Of a stretch of DNA of 64,000 nt, positions 1 through 8,376 are shown one piece after another; position 1 is the stretch's first letter; every line of letters begins with the position of its first letter. The stretch lies in assembly GCF_003700275.1 (NCBI RefSeq), contig NZ_RBRE01000016.1, positions 1 to 64,000 on the forward strand, in the 5' to 3' direction. Below the pieces are notes generated by a model. That model saw nothing but the letters and a program-made list of their open reading frames with translations. It ran no database searches and had not been told where the DNA came from. The translations under genes and the position numbers were made by a program. Origin of the DNA: Pseudomonas cichorii (GTDB lineage Bacteria > Pseudomonadota > Gammaproteobacteria > Pseudomonadales > Pseudomonadaceae).

Positions 1-1302
1 ATGGGTCATGACCGTTTGCAAGTACAGCAGATTGCTCGGGTTACAGGTATCGACAAACAACCTGAGTGGATCGTTGCCCAAATGCTCGGCCAAGGTCTGC
101 AGGTCAGCCTGAGTGTCGCGTACCTGTTGCAGCAGGGTTTCGCTGGTGGGCAGGTGTTGGCGCAGATGGTCGCGGGCGCCCTTGAGGTCGACTTCACGAC
201 GCCATTTCTCGCGGGCTTGCCAGTCTTTTATGTCCTCAGCAGAGGGAGTCTGACCGTATCGAGCCTGCAGGCTCCGACGCATTTCTGCGCTCTGGAGGAT
301 GTGCAGCGTGGCCGGGGAGCTGCCCTGCGCATTGCCGTGCATGAGCAGCATTTCTTCCTGGTCAAGCTGCTCGAAATAGGCCTCAAGATCGCTCAGGTAC
401 TTCTGAGTGCCGGCGCTATCGTCGCGTACAGCCGCAGGCAGTGGGTGGGTTTCAGTCCTGGCGCCGCATAGCTGGGTCACGGTCTGGGCGATCTGCAGTT
501 TGTGCTCATGTTCCTGTTGCCAGACCCGAAGCGCGGCCTGATCACCCGCCAGTTGCAGGCCCAGGTCGTTGAGAACACGCAGGTGATCGTCGAGGGCGAT
601 CAGCAGCGAACTGGCTTTGTCTGGAACGCTGCCCAGCCAGTACGCTTCCTCCACGACCGGAATGGCCGAATCGGCAAAGCGGTTGTCATCGACAGCCGTG
701 CCCTGATCGATATCGGCGACTGCCGTGGCCAGTTCCAGAAGGTGCAAGGTATCTGGTTTATTGAATTCAGCGCGAGCGCGCGTCAGGTCCAGAGACTTCA
801 TCCAGCGGGCGCGGCTCTCGGCATGGGAGCGCATGTGTTCGCAGATTCGCCAGGTCCACTGCACGGAGGAATAGGCCAGATGCAGGTGGTTCTTGCGAGG
901 GTAAAGCAGGTAAGGCCGGGTCTCGCCGCTGCCGGTGCGGACATCCTGGCCCCGATGTGCCTCAGTCCAGACGATGCGCTTCAGGCTGGTGTCGGACGCC
1001 GACACGACATACTCATGCAGGGTGCCTGCCGTTTCGTCGAACACGTAGACATAGCCGTCGTCGAGTTGACGCAGGGTATAGCTGCGGGTCTTGAGTGCGG
1101 GCAGTGCGCTCCACTTGCCGTGGGCGGGCAATGGCGTGAGCCGGGCGGGATCGACATCGTAGCGCGAGCGGTCCAGGGCGTAGCGCACCGGGACAATCGC
1201 AATGTCCGAGCCCTTGAAGGGGCAGACGCTGGTATCGCTGGCCGGTGTCTTGTCGAAGCGTGCGGCACGGCGTTGCTGGAGAGTTGCGCTTTTAGCGGTC
1301 AT
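1..1302 (-). CDS. VasX-like type VI secretion effector, N-terminal part (cut by window edge)
   Basis: The reading frame runs from an ATG at 1302 to the window edge, giving 434 residues with no stop, so the C-terminus is missing. Near the N-terminus it has a CPFKGSDIAIVPVRYAL stretch and then LRQLDDGYVYVFDE, the pattern of the toxin VasX N-terminal region found in the BTH_I2691-type family of T6SS effectors. In that family the N-terminal region docks on the secretion spike and a C-terminal membrane-spanning part forms pores; the latter would lie outside this window. The start overlaps the stop of the DUF4123 adaptor gene by four bases (ATGA), so the two are translationally coupled. No start other than 1302 fits that overlap. 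Family assignment is fairly firm; the killing mechanism is inferred. Confidence 0.72.
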   Translation of the reverse strand, partial: MTAKSATLQQRRAARFDKTPASDTSVCPFKGSDIAIVPVRYALDRSRYDVDPARLTPLPAHGKWSALPALKTRSYTLRQLDDGYVYVFDETAGTLHEYVVSASDTSLKRIVWTEAHRGQDVRTGSGETRPYLLYPRKNHLHLAYSSVQWTWRICEHMRSHAESRARWMKSLDLTRARAEFNKPDTLHLLELATAVADIDQGTAVDDNRFADSAIPVVEEAYWLGSVPDKASSLLIALDDHLRVLNDLGLQLAGDQAALRVWQQEHEHKLQIAQTVTQLCGARTETHPLPAAVRDDSAGTQKYLSDLEAYFEQLDQEEMLLMHGNAQGSSPATLHILQSAEMRRSLQARYGQTPSAEDIKDWQAREKWRREVDLKGARDHLRQHLPTSETLLQQVRDTQADLQTLAEHLGNDPLRLFVDTCNPSNLLYLQTVMTH

Positions 1303-2168
1303 TGGCCGCGTCCGTTGCAAAACTCATCGAGCACTTCGACGCGCAGCTCGGCAGGCAGGCGCGCCTTGTCGGGAAATTGTGTCAACCAGCGTTGATAGGG
1401 GCCGTCAGTCTGCTCCATGAAGTCGAGGCCCCAGGTCTGGCAGATATCTGCCCATGCCACGAAGGCATAATCACTGGTCAGCCCCCAGGCGCGGCCTTTT
1501 TCCAGAGCCTGTTGCAGCCAGTTCTGTATCTGTTCGCCGGTTTGCCCGGCGAACGCCAGTGGATTTTTTCTGATCAGCCAGTCATGCAGTTGCTGCATGA
1601 ACAGCCAGTCATAAGCCTGCTCGAATGCCTTCAACTGCGGTTCACCCAACAGCGCAAACCGTTGGTCCCAATCCTGAGCCGGACTGCTGCGGGTAAAGTG
1701 ACTGAAAGGGAGTTCAGGTTCGGGTTGCCAGCGCTGAACCGGTGTCTGGGTCCATAAATCCGTGATCGGTCCCAGCACCGAATCCAGATGTTCCCGGCAA
1801 TAACTCGATAACCAGAAGTGCATGACGAGCGGATCGGCAAAGCGCAGCAGGCTGTTATTGCCCAGATAGTCCGCTGGCTGAATGAAATGGCGCAGATGAC
1901 TGGCGACTGTGCGCAGTGGTGCCGGGCTGGCGAAGACGCTGGCATACAGGTGCTGGGCTGGGGTCTGCTGCCATTCGGCAATCAGCGCGGTGCCGACCGC
2001 TGCATGGACCAGAATCGGCCCCTGTTCCATGAGTGTCGAAAGATGGGTGCCGAGGTAAAGCGGCTCTATTTCCAGAGCTTCACCGCGTTGATGCAGATGG
2101 CGAATGGCGTTCGGGTGCAAGGCACCGTCGAGCAGCATGTAATTGGCCTGATGGCTTGAGGTGAACAT
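1299..2168 (-). CDS. DUF4123 domain protein, T6SS effector adaptor (Tap/TEC type)
   Basis: This 289-residue protein begins MFTSSHQANYMLLDGAL and contains the early YMLLDGA and later SPAPLRTVASHLRHF region typical of DUF4123 proteins. These cytoplasmic chaperones load a specific effector onto the VgrG tip of the type VI secretion system and are normally encoded just before the effector, as here. There are no membrane segments and no signal peptide. The ATG at 2168 is preceded by AAGGAACAAGGG, a usable ribosome-binding site. A second ATG ten codons in is possible but lacks a better site. The gene ends in a four-base overlap with the toxin gene. No vgrG, hcp or other T6SS structural gene is visible on the upstream side. 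Confidence 0.75.
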   Translation of the reverse strand: MFTSSHQANYMLLDGALHPNAIRHLHQRGEALEIEPLYLGTHLSTLMEQGPILVHAAVGTALIAEWQQTPAQHLYASVFASPAPLRTVASHLRHFIQPADYLGNNSLLRFADPLVMHFWLSSYCREHLDSVLGPITDLWTQTPVQRWQPEPELPFSHFTRSSPAQDWDQRFALLGEPQLKAFEQAYDWLFMQQLHDWLIRKNPLAFAGQTGEQIQNWLQQALEKGRAWGLTSDYAFVAWADICQTWGLDFMEQTDGPYQRWLTQFPDKARLPAELRVEVLDEFCNGRGQ

Positions 2169-2576
2169 CCCTTGTTCCTTTGTGCTGATGAGCGAGACTG
2201 CCTCTTGAGTGGCAATTCAGGAGTCAAGAGTTGTGCCTGATTTGAGTTTTTATATTTAAATCAAATGGTTGAGGTTTTCAGGGATGGAAATTGCCTGTTT
2301 TTCGAGCAAAAACACCCGCTGAACTGCGCATAAGGCTGCATGCCTGCGCAATATCTTGCGTAGCTGGCCTGAGGCTTTATTCATAAGGGCTTTAGCGGTT
2401 TTTTGGGCGTTTTGACGATGAGCAGGATGCGCAAATACTTGCGCATCAAGGCTTGTGGCTACTATTGATGGACGGCAGGTAAAAATTGGAGCGTCTCAAC
2501 CGTCATGAGAAACAAGGAATGTTTATCATGTGCCCCATTTTGGGGTTCCCGTTGATTTGTCTTGAAGAGTCCGTCC
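2169..2576. promoter_or_regulatory. AT-rich divergent intergenic region with two matching palindromes
   Basis: This 408-base gap separates the leftward T6SS cargo pair from the rightward SelW-like gene. It is clearly richer in A and T than the genes on either side. It carries two palindromes built on the same half-site, GCGCAA with a four-base centre: CTGCGCAA-TATC-TTGCGTAG at 2344-2363 and the perfect GATGCGCAA-ATAC-TTGCGCATC at 2426-2447. Their centres are 83 bases apart, about eight helical turns. Both probably bind the same dimeric regulator. No promoter can be placed with confidence and no gene is seen here. Confidence 0.5.
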
Positions 2577-2894
2577 ATGTCAGTCGAAAAAGCTGAAGTC
2601 GTCATTACCTATTGCACTCAATGCCAGTGGTTGTTGCGCGCGGCCTGGCTGGCTCAGGAATTGTTGAGTACGTTTTCCGGCGATCTTGGCAAAGTCTCCC
2701 TCGAACCGGGCACGGGCGGGGTGTTTCGCATCACCTGCGCCGGCGTGCAGATCTGGGAGCGCAAGGCCGATGGCGGATTCCCGGAAGCCAAGGTTCTCAA
2801 GCAGCGGGTGCGCGACCAGATCGATCCTCTGCGCGACCTGGGGCATAACGACAGGTCGGCACCGTCCGATACTCCACAAGCCGATACCCCATAA
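2577..2894 (+). CDS. SelW/SelT/Rdx family thioredoxin-like protein
   Basis: A 105-residue protein of the selenoprotein W-related family. The redox motif C13-T-Q-C16 sits in the first beta-alpha turn, and the W-E-R pattern follows the GTGGVFRI strand as in other bacterial Rdx proteins. Both motif positions are cysteine, so no selenocysteine is involved. The cellular role of bacterial members is not established; the fold suggests thiol-disulfide exchange. I start at the ATG at 2577 rather than the in-frame TTG at 2562 because known relatives begin only a few residues before the first beta strand. The last 20 residues are proline- and aspartate-rich and probably disordered. Confidence 0.75.
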   Translation: MSVEKAEVVITYCTQCQWLLRAAWLAQELLSTFSGDLGKVSLEPGTGGVFRITCAGVQIWERKADGGFPEAKVLKQRVRDQIDPLRDLGHNDRSAPSDTPQADTP

Positions 2895-3002
2895 ACATTG
2901 AAGGGTGTCGAGGCCGGTCATGTCACTACACGGTCATATCGGCGTCACATTCAGTTAACCCGCATGCCGCACTCTCTTGGAAAACCTGCCGGAGGTCTTC
3001 CC

Positions 3003-3830
3003 ATGAGCAGTGCTCAGCGTGCTAAACCCAGCCATAAGCAACGTGTGCGGACCTTGTGGATTTCAGATGTGCATCTGGGCACTCGTGATTGTCAGGCTGA
3101 ACATCTGTCGGCGTTCCTCAAGCGCTATCAGGCCGACAAGGTGTACCTGGTGGGCGACATCATCGACGGCTGGAAGCTGCGCAGCGGCATGTACTGGCCC
3201 CAGGCGCATACCAATGTCATCCGCCGCCTGCTGACCATGAGCAAGCGCGGCACCGAAGTGATTTACATCACCGGCAACCACGATGAATTCCTGCGCCGTT
3301 ACTCGAAGCTGATTCTGGGCAATATCCAGCTTGTGGACGAGGTCGAGCACGTCACCGCAGACGGGCGCCGCTTGCTGGTGATTCATGGCGATCAGTTCGA
3401 TGTCATCACCCGCTATCATCGCTGGCTGGCGTTTCTCGGCGATTCAGCCTATGAGTTCACCCTGACCCTCAATCGCTGGCTCAATCACTGGCGGGCCAGA
3501 TACGGCTACGGTTACTGGTCGTTGTCGGCGTACCTGAAGCACAAGGTCAAGACAGCGGTGAATTTCATCAGTGACTTCGAGGAAGCGATTGCCCACGAAT
3601 GCGTGAAGCGCGGGCTCGATGGTGTGGTGTGCGGCCATATCCACCATGCGGAAATTCGCATGGTGGGCGAAGTGGAATACCTCAATTGCGGCGACTGGGT
3701 GGAATCCTGCACCGCCTTGATCGAGCATCTGGACGGCACTATCGAGCTGTTTCGTCTGGCCGAAGCCCAGCTTCAGCAAAAGAGCGCCGCACAGCCGGAG
3801 CCGGAAGCTGTCGGTGAATCGGTCATCTGA
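3003..3830 (+). CDS. LpxH-like UDP-2,3-diacylglucosamine diphosphatase family metallophosphoesterase
   Basis: A 275-residue calcineurin-type phosphoesterase. The metal-binding motifs are in order: D22-x-H24 (SDVHLG), GD52 (VGDIIDGW), GNHDE around N92-H93, H129 and GHIHH (H212, H214). This is the LpxH-like branch common in Pseudomonas alongside the true LpxH. LpxH cleaves the pyrophosphate of UDP-2,3-diacylglucosamine in lipid A synthesis at the inner membrane; the substrate of this branch is less certain. I use the ATG at 3003, preceded by GGAGG, although the frame is open upstream to 2898. The C-terminal tail (QQKSAAQPEPEA) looks unstructured. It stands alone, converging with the DUF962 gene. 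Confidence 0.78.
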   Translation: MSSAQRAKPSHKQRVRTLWISDVHLGTRDCQAEHLSAFLKRYQADKVYLVGDIIDGWKLRSGMYWPQAHTNVIRRLLTMSKRGTEVIYITGNHDEFLRRYSKLILGNIQLVDEVEHVTADGRRLLVIHGDQFDVITRYHRWLAFLGDSAYEFTLTLNRWLNHWRARYGYGYWSLSAYLKHKVKTAVNFISDFEEAIAHECVKRGLDGVVCGHIHHAEIRMVGEVEYLNCGDWVESCTALIEHLDGTIELFRLAEAQLQQKSAAQPEPEAVGESVI

Positions 3831-3836
3831 CCTGCT

Positions 3837-4148
3837 TCAGAACGGTACTTTGCCCAGCAGCATGTCCCGGTACATGACGAAGTCGCCGAGCAAACTGTAG
3901 AACGGATGCCGAAACGTGGCGGGCCGGTTCTTCTCGAAGAAGAAATGCCCCGCCCAGGCAAAGCCGTAACCGGCCACGGGCAATAGCCATAACAGCCACC
4001 ATCTGCCACTGCCGACCCCGAACGCCAGCAGAAAGATCACCAGACTGGTGCCGATGAAGTGCAGGCGCCGGCTGGTACTGTTGCTGTGTTCCTGCAGATA
4101 GAAAGGATAGAACTCGGCGAAGCTGGTGAAGCGTTTGACCTGTTCCAT
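3837..4148 (-). CDS. DUF962/Mpo1-like membrane protein
   Basis: A 103-residue membrane protein starting MEQVKRFTSFAEFYPFYLQEH and containing the conserved HSNSTSRRLHFIGTSL segment, two hydrophobic helices and a GHFFFEKNRPATFRHP loop. These are the hallmarks of the DUF962 family, related to yeast Mpo1, a fatty-acid alpha-oxidation dioxygenase that uses iron held by histidines; H25, H35 and the GHFF histidine are candidate ligands here. Bacterial function is unproven. The ATG at 4148 follows GAGGGTGAGC, a good ribosome-binding site, so I prefer it to the ATG five codons upstream. It ends six bases after the LpxH-like gene on the opposite strand. Confidence 0.75.
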   Translation of the reverse strand: MEQVKRFTSFAEFYPFYLQEHSNSTSRRLHFIGTSLVIFLLAFGVGSGRWWLLWLLPVAGYGFAWAGHFFFEKNRPATFRHPFYSLLGDFVMYRDMLLGKVPF

Positions 4149-4205
4149 GATGCTCACCCTCATGTCAGCTTGCAGCAGTCTAGCCGAGAGCGGGTGAGCG
4201 TTGCA

Positions 4206-5660
4206 TCAGTGCCGCCAGAACGCCGGTACGCAAAGCACCAGAACGGTAATGATTTCCAGACGGCCGAGCAGCATGCCGGCGGACAGAATCCATTTCGCGG
4301 CATCGGGCAGTGTGGAGAAGTTGCCTGCTGGCCCGATGATTTCACCGAGGCCCGGTCCCACGCCGGAAACCGTGCTGGCCGCGCCGGTCAGCGCCGTCAT
4401 CCAGTCCAGCCCCAGCAGTGAAAGCAGCAGCGCGATCACGCAGATGGTGATGGTGAAGAAGAACGAAAAGGTCAGGATCGAGCGCACGATCTCGTCGTCC
4501 AGCCGGTGGCCGTTGTACTTCTGCTTGATGACGGCGCGTGGATGGATCAACTGATTGAGGTTGGCCTTGAGCAGGATATAGGCGACCTGGAAGCGGAAGA
4601 TCTTCACCCCGCCAGCGGTCGAGCCGGAACAGCCGCCAATGAAACCCAGATAGAAAAACAGCATCAGCGAGAAATTGCCCCAGAGGCTGTAATCGCCGAG
4701 GGCGAAACCGGTGGTGGTAACGACCGAGGTCACGTTCAGGGCGACATGACGCAGTGCGTCGCTCCACGGCAGATCGGTGGTCGCGCCGTACCAGAGGGTC
4801 ATCATCAGCCAGGTTACCAACAGCAGCCCCAGCAGGCCCTGCACCTGTTCATCCTTGATCAGCGCCTTGCGATTACCGCGCAGGGTTGCCACGTACAGGG
4901 TAAACGGCAGGCTGCCGAGGATCATCACCACGATCGCCACCCAATGCACTGCCGGTTGCGGCCACTTGGCCAGCGACAGGTCGGAAGTGGAGAAACCGCC
5001 GGTGGAAATCGCCGACATTGCGTGGTTGATCGCGTCGAACAGGCTCATGCCTGCTGCCCAGAACGCCAGGCTGCCCAGAGCGGTAAAGCCGACGTAGGCC
5101 AGGACAATGTACTTGGCCACCATGTGCGAGCGCGGCATGACCTTTTCCGAGCGGTCGGAAGATTCGGTCTGGAACAGGCGCATGCCACCGATGCGCAGCA
5201 GCGGCAGGATCGCGACCGCCATGCCGATGAAGCCGATGCCGCCCAGCCAGTGCAGCATCGAGCGCCAGATGAGAATCCCCGGCGACATGCTGTCTAGATG
5301 GCTGAGCACGGTCGAGCCGGTGGCGGTAATCCCTGACATGCTCTCGAAGAACGAGTCGGTGTAGCTGATGTGCTGGGTCAGCAGGAACGGCAGGGCGGCG
5401 AAGATGCAGACGATGATCCAGCTGGAAACCGTAAGCATGTACATGTCCCGCGGGCGCAGATGCACATGTTCCGGACGTCCTGGCACGACCAGCGTCAGGC
5501 CGGCGATGAAGGTAATGGCGCTGGCCCACAGAAAGGAACGCAGGTCTTCAAAACGGTCGTAGATCACCAGTGTTGCCATGGGCACGATCATGGCGACCGC
5601 CAGAGTGATCAGGAATATGCCGATGATGAAACCGATGATGCGAAGGGTCGGCAACGCCAT
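4206..5660 (-). CDS. trkH: TrkH-family potassium uptake membrane subunit
   Basis: A 484-residue integral membrane protein with the four pore-loop repeats of the Trk/Ktr/HKT family: SMSGITATGSTVL, AISTGGFSTSD, SVVTTTGFALGD and AASTVSGVGPGLG, each carrying the selectivity-filter glycine. The last filter segment has the GVGPG form seen in TrkH. The protein forms the potassium translocating subunit in the inner membrane and works with the NAD-binding TrkA, which is not encoded here. Length matches E. coli TrkH (483). It is a single-gene unit, divergent from the nitroreductase gene. Confidence 0.93.
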   Translation of the reverse strand: MALPTLRIIGFIIGIFLITLAVAMIVPMATLVIYDRFEDLRSFLWASAITFIAGLTLVVPGRPEHVHLRPRDMYMLTVSSWIIVCIFAALPFLLTQHISYTDSFFESMSGITATGSTVLSHLDSMSPGILIWRSMLHWLGGIGFIGMAVAILPLLRIGGMRLFQTESSDRSEKVMPRSHMVAKYIVLAYVGFTALGSLAFWAAGMSLFDAINHAMSAISTGGFSTSDLSLAKWPQPAVHWVAIVVMILGSLPFTLYVATLRGNRKALIKDEQVQGLLGLLLVTWLMMTLWYGATTDLPWSDALRHVALNVTSVVTTTGFALGDYSLWGNFSLMLFFYLGFIGGCSGSTAGGVKIFRFQVAYILLKANLNQLIHPRAVIKQKYNGHRLDDEIVRSILTFSFFFTITICVIALLLSLLGLDWMTALTGAASTVSGVGPGLGEIIGPAGNFSTLPDAAKWILSAGMLLGRLEIITVLVLCVPAFWRH

Positions 5661-5813
5661 GAACTGCTCTGACTGAGATAGGGAGTGGCGGCCATTTTAC
5701 CTGTGCCTGAAGGATAGGCAACGGTACAGGTTGTGTAAGTAATTGCTTGCGGTGCTCGTTATTGACTCTGAACACACTCTAGAATGCCCGATCAATTCTC
5801 AAGGAGGTCGCCC

Positions 5814-6374
5814 ATGGAGGCTCTCGACGTTTTGCTCAATCGTGTTTCGGTACCGCGATTGGTCGATCCCGCCCCGGATGCTGCACAGCGGGAAATCCTG
5901 TTTGGTGCAGCCTTGCGCTCACCCGATCATGGCCAGTTGCGGCCGTATCGTTTCATCACGGTCGAAGGTGCGGCCCGCGAGCGCATGGGCGAGTTGCTGG
6001 TCGAGGCCCTGCAGCAAGGCGGCGGTGAAATCACGCCGCAGGCGCTGGACAAGGCGCGTCTCGGACCGCTGCGGGCACCATTGGTGGTCGTGGTGGTTGC
6101 GCGTTTGCAGGATCACTTCAAGGTGCCACGCAAGGAGCAACTGATCACCGCTGGCTGTGCCGCTCATGCAGTATTGCTGGCGGCCTATGCGCAGGGTGTC
6201 GGAGCGGTATGGCGTACCGGTGATCTGTCGTATTCGCCGCATGTTGCCAAAGGCTTCGGGCTGGCCGATGACGAAGAGGTGATCGCCTTCCTGTACCTGG
6301 GCACGCCACAGAATCCGCCACGTGAAGCACCGAAAGTGGATGTGGGCGGTTTTGTCAGTGAATGGCAGGGCTGA
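5814..6374 (+). CDS. Nitroreductase family protein, YdjA-like
   Basis: An FMN-dependent nitroreductase-fold protein of 186 residues, close to the 183 residues of E. coli YdjA. The FMN-binding N-terminal motif RSPDHGQLRPYRF is visible, and the central GCAAHAVLLAAYAQGVGAVWRTG helix is typical. The ATG at 5814 is preceded by AAGGAGGTCGCCC, a near-perfect Shine-Dalgarno, which rules out the ATG ten codons upstream. Members reduce nitro compounds or quinones in the cytoplasm using NAD(P)H; the natural substrate of YdjA is unknown. Confidence 0.85.
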   Translation: MEALDVLLNRVSVPRLVDPAPDAAQREILFGAALRSPDHGQLRPYRFITVEGAARERMGELLVEALQQGGGEITPQALDKARLGPLRAPLVVVVVARLQDHFKVPRKEQLITAGCAAHAVLLAAYAQGVGAVWRTGDLSYSPHVAKGFGLADDEEVIAFLYLGTPQNPPREAPKVDVGGFVSEWQG

Positions 6375-6407
6375 TTGCCGGTCGCCCGGATGAGCGGCCC
6401 GGCTTGA

Positions 6408-7748
6408 TCAGTTTGTCTGTGGGTTGACCGGCACCAGCGGGATTTCCAGCGTGGCCAGGAAACCGCCTTGTGGATGGTTGCCCAGCGTCAGGCTGCCACC
6501 GTGCCGTTCCGCCGCTCGTTTGGCGATGGCAAGTCCCAGGCCATGACCGGCAGCGGTCTGGCCCGGCGCGCGATAGAACGGCTCGCCCAGTTGTGACAAG
6601 TGTTCTTCAGCGACGCCCGGGCCATGGTCGCGCACGCTCAGTTGCACATGATTCTCCACGCGCACGGCCTGCAAATCGATGGGCTGGCCGGGCGGATTGA
6701 AGCGCAGGGCGTTGCGCAGCAGGTTGTCCACGGCTCGTTCGAGCATGTCCGGCCAGCCTTGCAGTTGCAGGTTGTCCTGCACCTGAACCTTGATACTTTG
6801 CTGGGCATCGTCCAGTTGCGTGTCGTTTTTCAGACGATGCAGCATGCTGCCCAGATCCACAGGCTCCGGGCTGCCGAAGTCGGCATCCAGGCGTGCCAGG
6901 GCCAGAATTTCACTGATCAGCGCTTCCAGGCGGTCGCATTCGCGGCTCAGGCGCGGCCAGAGTTTTTCCCGTTCGGCCGGTTCTGCACGCTCGGCCAGCG
7001 CCAGGGCAATGCGCAGCCGCGCCAGGGGCGAGCGAAGCTCATGGGACACGTCGCGCAGCAACTGGCGCTGGCTGCCGATCAGGCTTTGCAGGCGTGCGCC
7101 CATGCGGTTGAAGTCGGTCGCCAGTACGCCGAACTCGTCGCGCCGGTTGGCCAGTTGCGCCAGGCTGTGCTGCTGATAACTGGTTTGTCCCAGATCATGT
7201 ACGGCTCCACGCAAGCGACTTAGCGGTCGGGTGATGGACAGCGTCACCAGCAGGCTGAACAGGGTCAGCACCACCAGCGCGATGCCCAGTGCGCTCAAGG
7301 GCCACATCAGGCTCTGGCGGTGCCATTCCTCGATTTCGGGATGCGGGATACGGAAGATAAGCAGGTAAGTGATGCCGGTACTGGCGCTGGTGTATTCAGT
7401 GGTCAGGCGGCGCCATGGCAACTGGCGTGAATCGTCCTGCTGACGGGCTTCAAAGGCCGCCGCGCGTGGGGGAAAGGTTCCCAGTACCACGGGCTCGCCG
7501 TTGTCATTGAGCACCTGGACGTCGATACGATGGCGACGTTTTACATTCTGCAGATAATCCTGGGCCGTAGCGGCGCCTTGCTCTTCATAGATCTGCACCC
7601 ATTTTTGCGGCAGATCGTTGAGGACCGGATGACGGCTGAGAATCCACGCGTCCTGATTGAGCATATGCCCAAGCAGAATCGACAGGCCTGCAACCAGAGC
7701 TATGGCTAACCAGAAGCTGGCCAGGATTCGCCAGAACAATGAACGCAC
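6408..7748 (-). CDS. cpxA: Sensor histidine kinase, CpxA-like
   Basis: A 446-residue transmembrane kinase. Helix one lies near residues 9-28, a periplasmic domain of about 120 residues follows, helix two lies near 150-172, then HAMP and the phosphorylated H236 in the motif SHELRSPLARLR. The ATP-binding boxes are NLLRNALRFN (N), GPGVAEEHLSQLGEPFYR (G1/F) and GHGLGLAIAKR (G2). It lies 80 bases after the Spy/CpxP-like gene and beyond the response regulator, all on the minus strand. The order regulator, CpxP-like protein, kinase is the same as in the P. aeruginosa CpxR locus. Expected stimulus is envelope protein or membrane stress. A hairpin at 7769-7794 lies between cpxP and this gene. Confidence 0.82.
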   Translation of the reverse strand: MRSLFWRILASFWLAIALVAGLSILLGHMLNQDAWILSRHPVLNDLPQKWVQIYEEQGAATAQDYLQNVKRRHRIDVQVLNDNGEPVVLGTFPPRAAAFEARQQDDSRQLPWRRLTTEYTSASTGITYLLIFRIPHPEIEEWHRQSLMWPLSALGIALVVLTLFSLLVTLSITRPLSRLRGAVHDLGQTSYQQHSLAQLANRRDEFGVLATDFNRMGARLQSLIGSQRQLLRDVSHELRSPLARLRIALALAERAEPAEREKLWPRLSRECDRLEALISEILALARLDADFGSPEPVDLGSMLHRLKNDTQLDDAQQSIKVQVQDNLQLQGWPDMLERAVDNLLRNALRFNPPGQPIDLQAVRVENHVQLSVRDHGPGVAEEHLSQLGEPFYRAPGQTAAGHGLGLAIAKRAAERHGGSLTLGNHPQGGFLATLEIPLVPVNPQTN

Positions 7749-7768
7749 GGGATGACCTCAATGTAGAA

Positions 7769-7794
7769 ACCCGACATGCGCTGGCATGTCGGGT
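7769..7794 (-). terminator. Hairpin between cpxP-like and cpxA genes
   Basis: Arms ACCCGACATGC (7769-7779) and GCATGTCGGGT (7784-7794) pair perfectly over 11 bases with a four-base loop. In the direction of transcription the hairpin is followed by TTTCTAC, only a weak T tract, so it is better read as an attenuator or RNA-stabilising structure than as a full stop. It would let the CpxP-like gene be expressed more strongly than the kinase gene. Confidence 0.55.
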
Positions 7795-7828
7795 CTTGGC
7801 TAAGTGAGCGGGCTCACAGTCGCGGCGA

Positions 7829-8293
7829 TTATTGCGCCTTTTTTGCCTTTTCTGCTTTCCAGGCTTTGAATTCCGCCCATTCGGCGCGGCGCTCTTCCTG
7901 TTTCTTGCGAATCTCGTCGAACTGCTTCTGCTGATCAGGCTTGAGCAGGGCGCGGATCTCGCTCTCGGTCTTGGCCTTCTTGGCGTCCAGTTCATCCTTC
8001 ATGGCTTTCTGGTCGGCGGCTGGCAGCTTGGCCAGATAGCGTTGGGTGACTTCGCGACGGTCGTGCATCTTTTCGCCCATCAGTTTGCCGATCTGATGGC
8101 GCTGTTCGCGGCTCAGGTCCAGTTCGGCGAAAGGACCGGGACCACGTTTCATGTCGAAGCCCGGGCCGCGATGATCACGTTCCTGATGCAGGGCTGGAGG
8201 AGCATCGGCGTCTGGGCCGCCCGGTGGTGGCACTGCCATCGCAACGGTAGGCAGGGCAGTGGCGAACATCAAAGCGATCAGGGTCTTGCGCAT
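7829..8293 (-). CDS. Periplasmic Spy/CpxP-family (LTXXQ-like) protein
   Basis: A 154-residue exported protein with signal peptide MRKTLIALMFATALPTVAMA, then a proline-rich linker and a helical body. The LDLSREQRHQIGKLM segment and the later LLKPDQQKQFDEI segment correspond to the two LTXXQ motifs of Spy/CpxP. The C-terminus is highly charged (RRAEWAEFKAWKAEKAKKAQ). CpxP inhibits the CpxA sensor until misfolded protein titrates it away, and Spy is a periplasmic chaperone; position between regulator and kinase genes favours the CpxP role. A CpxR-type box lies 84 bases upstream of its start, in the 141-base gap after the regulator gene. Confidence 0.8.
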   Translation of the reverse strand: MRKTLIALMFATALPTVAMAVPPPGGPDADAPPALHQERDHRGPGFDMKRGPGPFAELDLSREQRHQIGKLMGEKMHDRREVTQRYLAKLPAADQKAMKDELDAKKAKTESEIRALLKPDQQKQFDEIRKKQEERRAEWAEFKAWKAEKAKKAQ

Positions 8294-8376
8294 GGTGTAT
8301 CTCCTTGTCTCTAGGCCGGCTCGATGCCGTTGGTGCCCAGTTTAGGGAGATCAAGGTCAAGGGCGGTCAGCCTTGG

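Noticed and set aside
1..1395. Long plus-strand frames (156 and 297 codons) opposite the VasX-like gene
   Set aside because: They are antisense shadows. The minus-strand frame has a recognisable effector domain and a four-base overlap with the adaptor gene; the plus frames have no family pattern.
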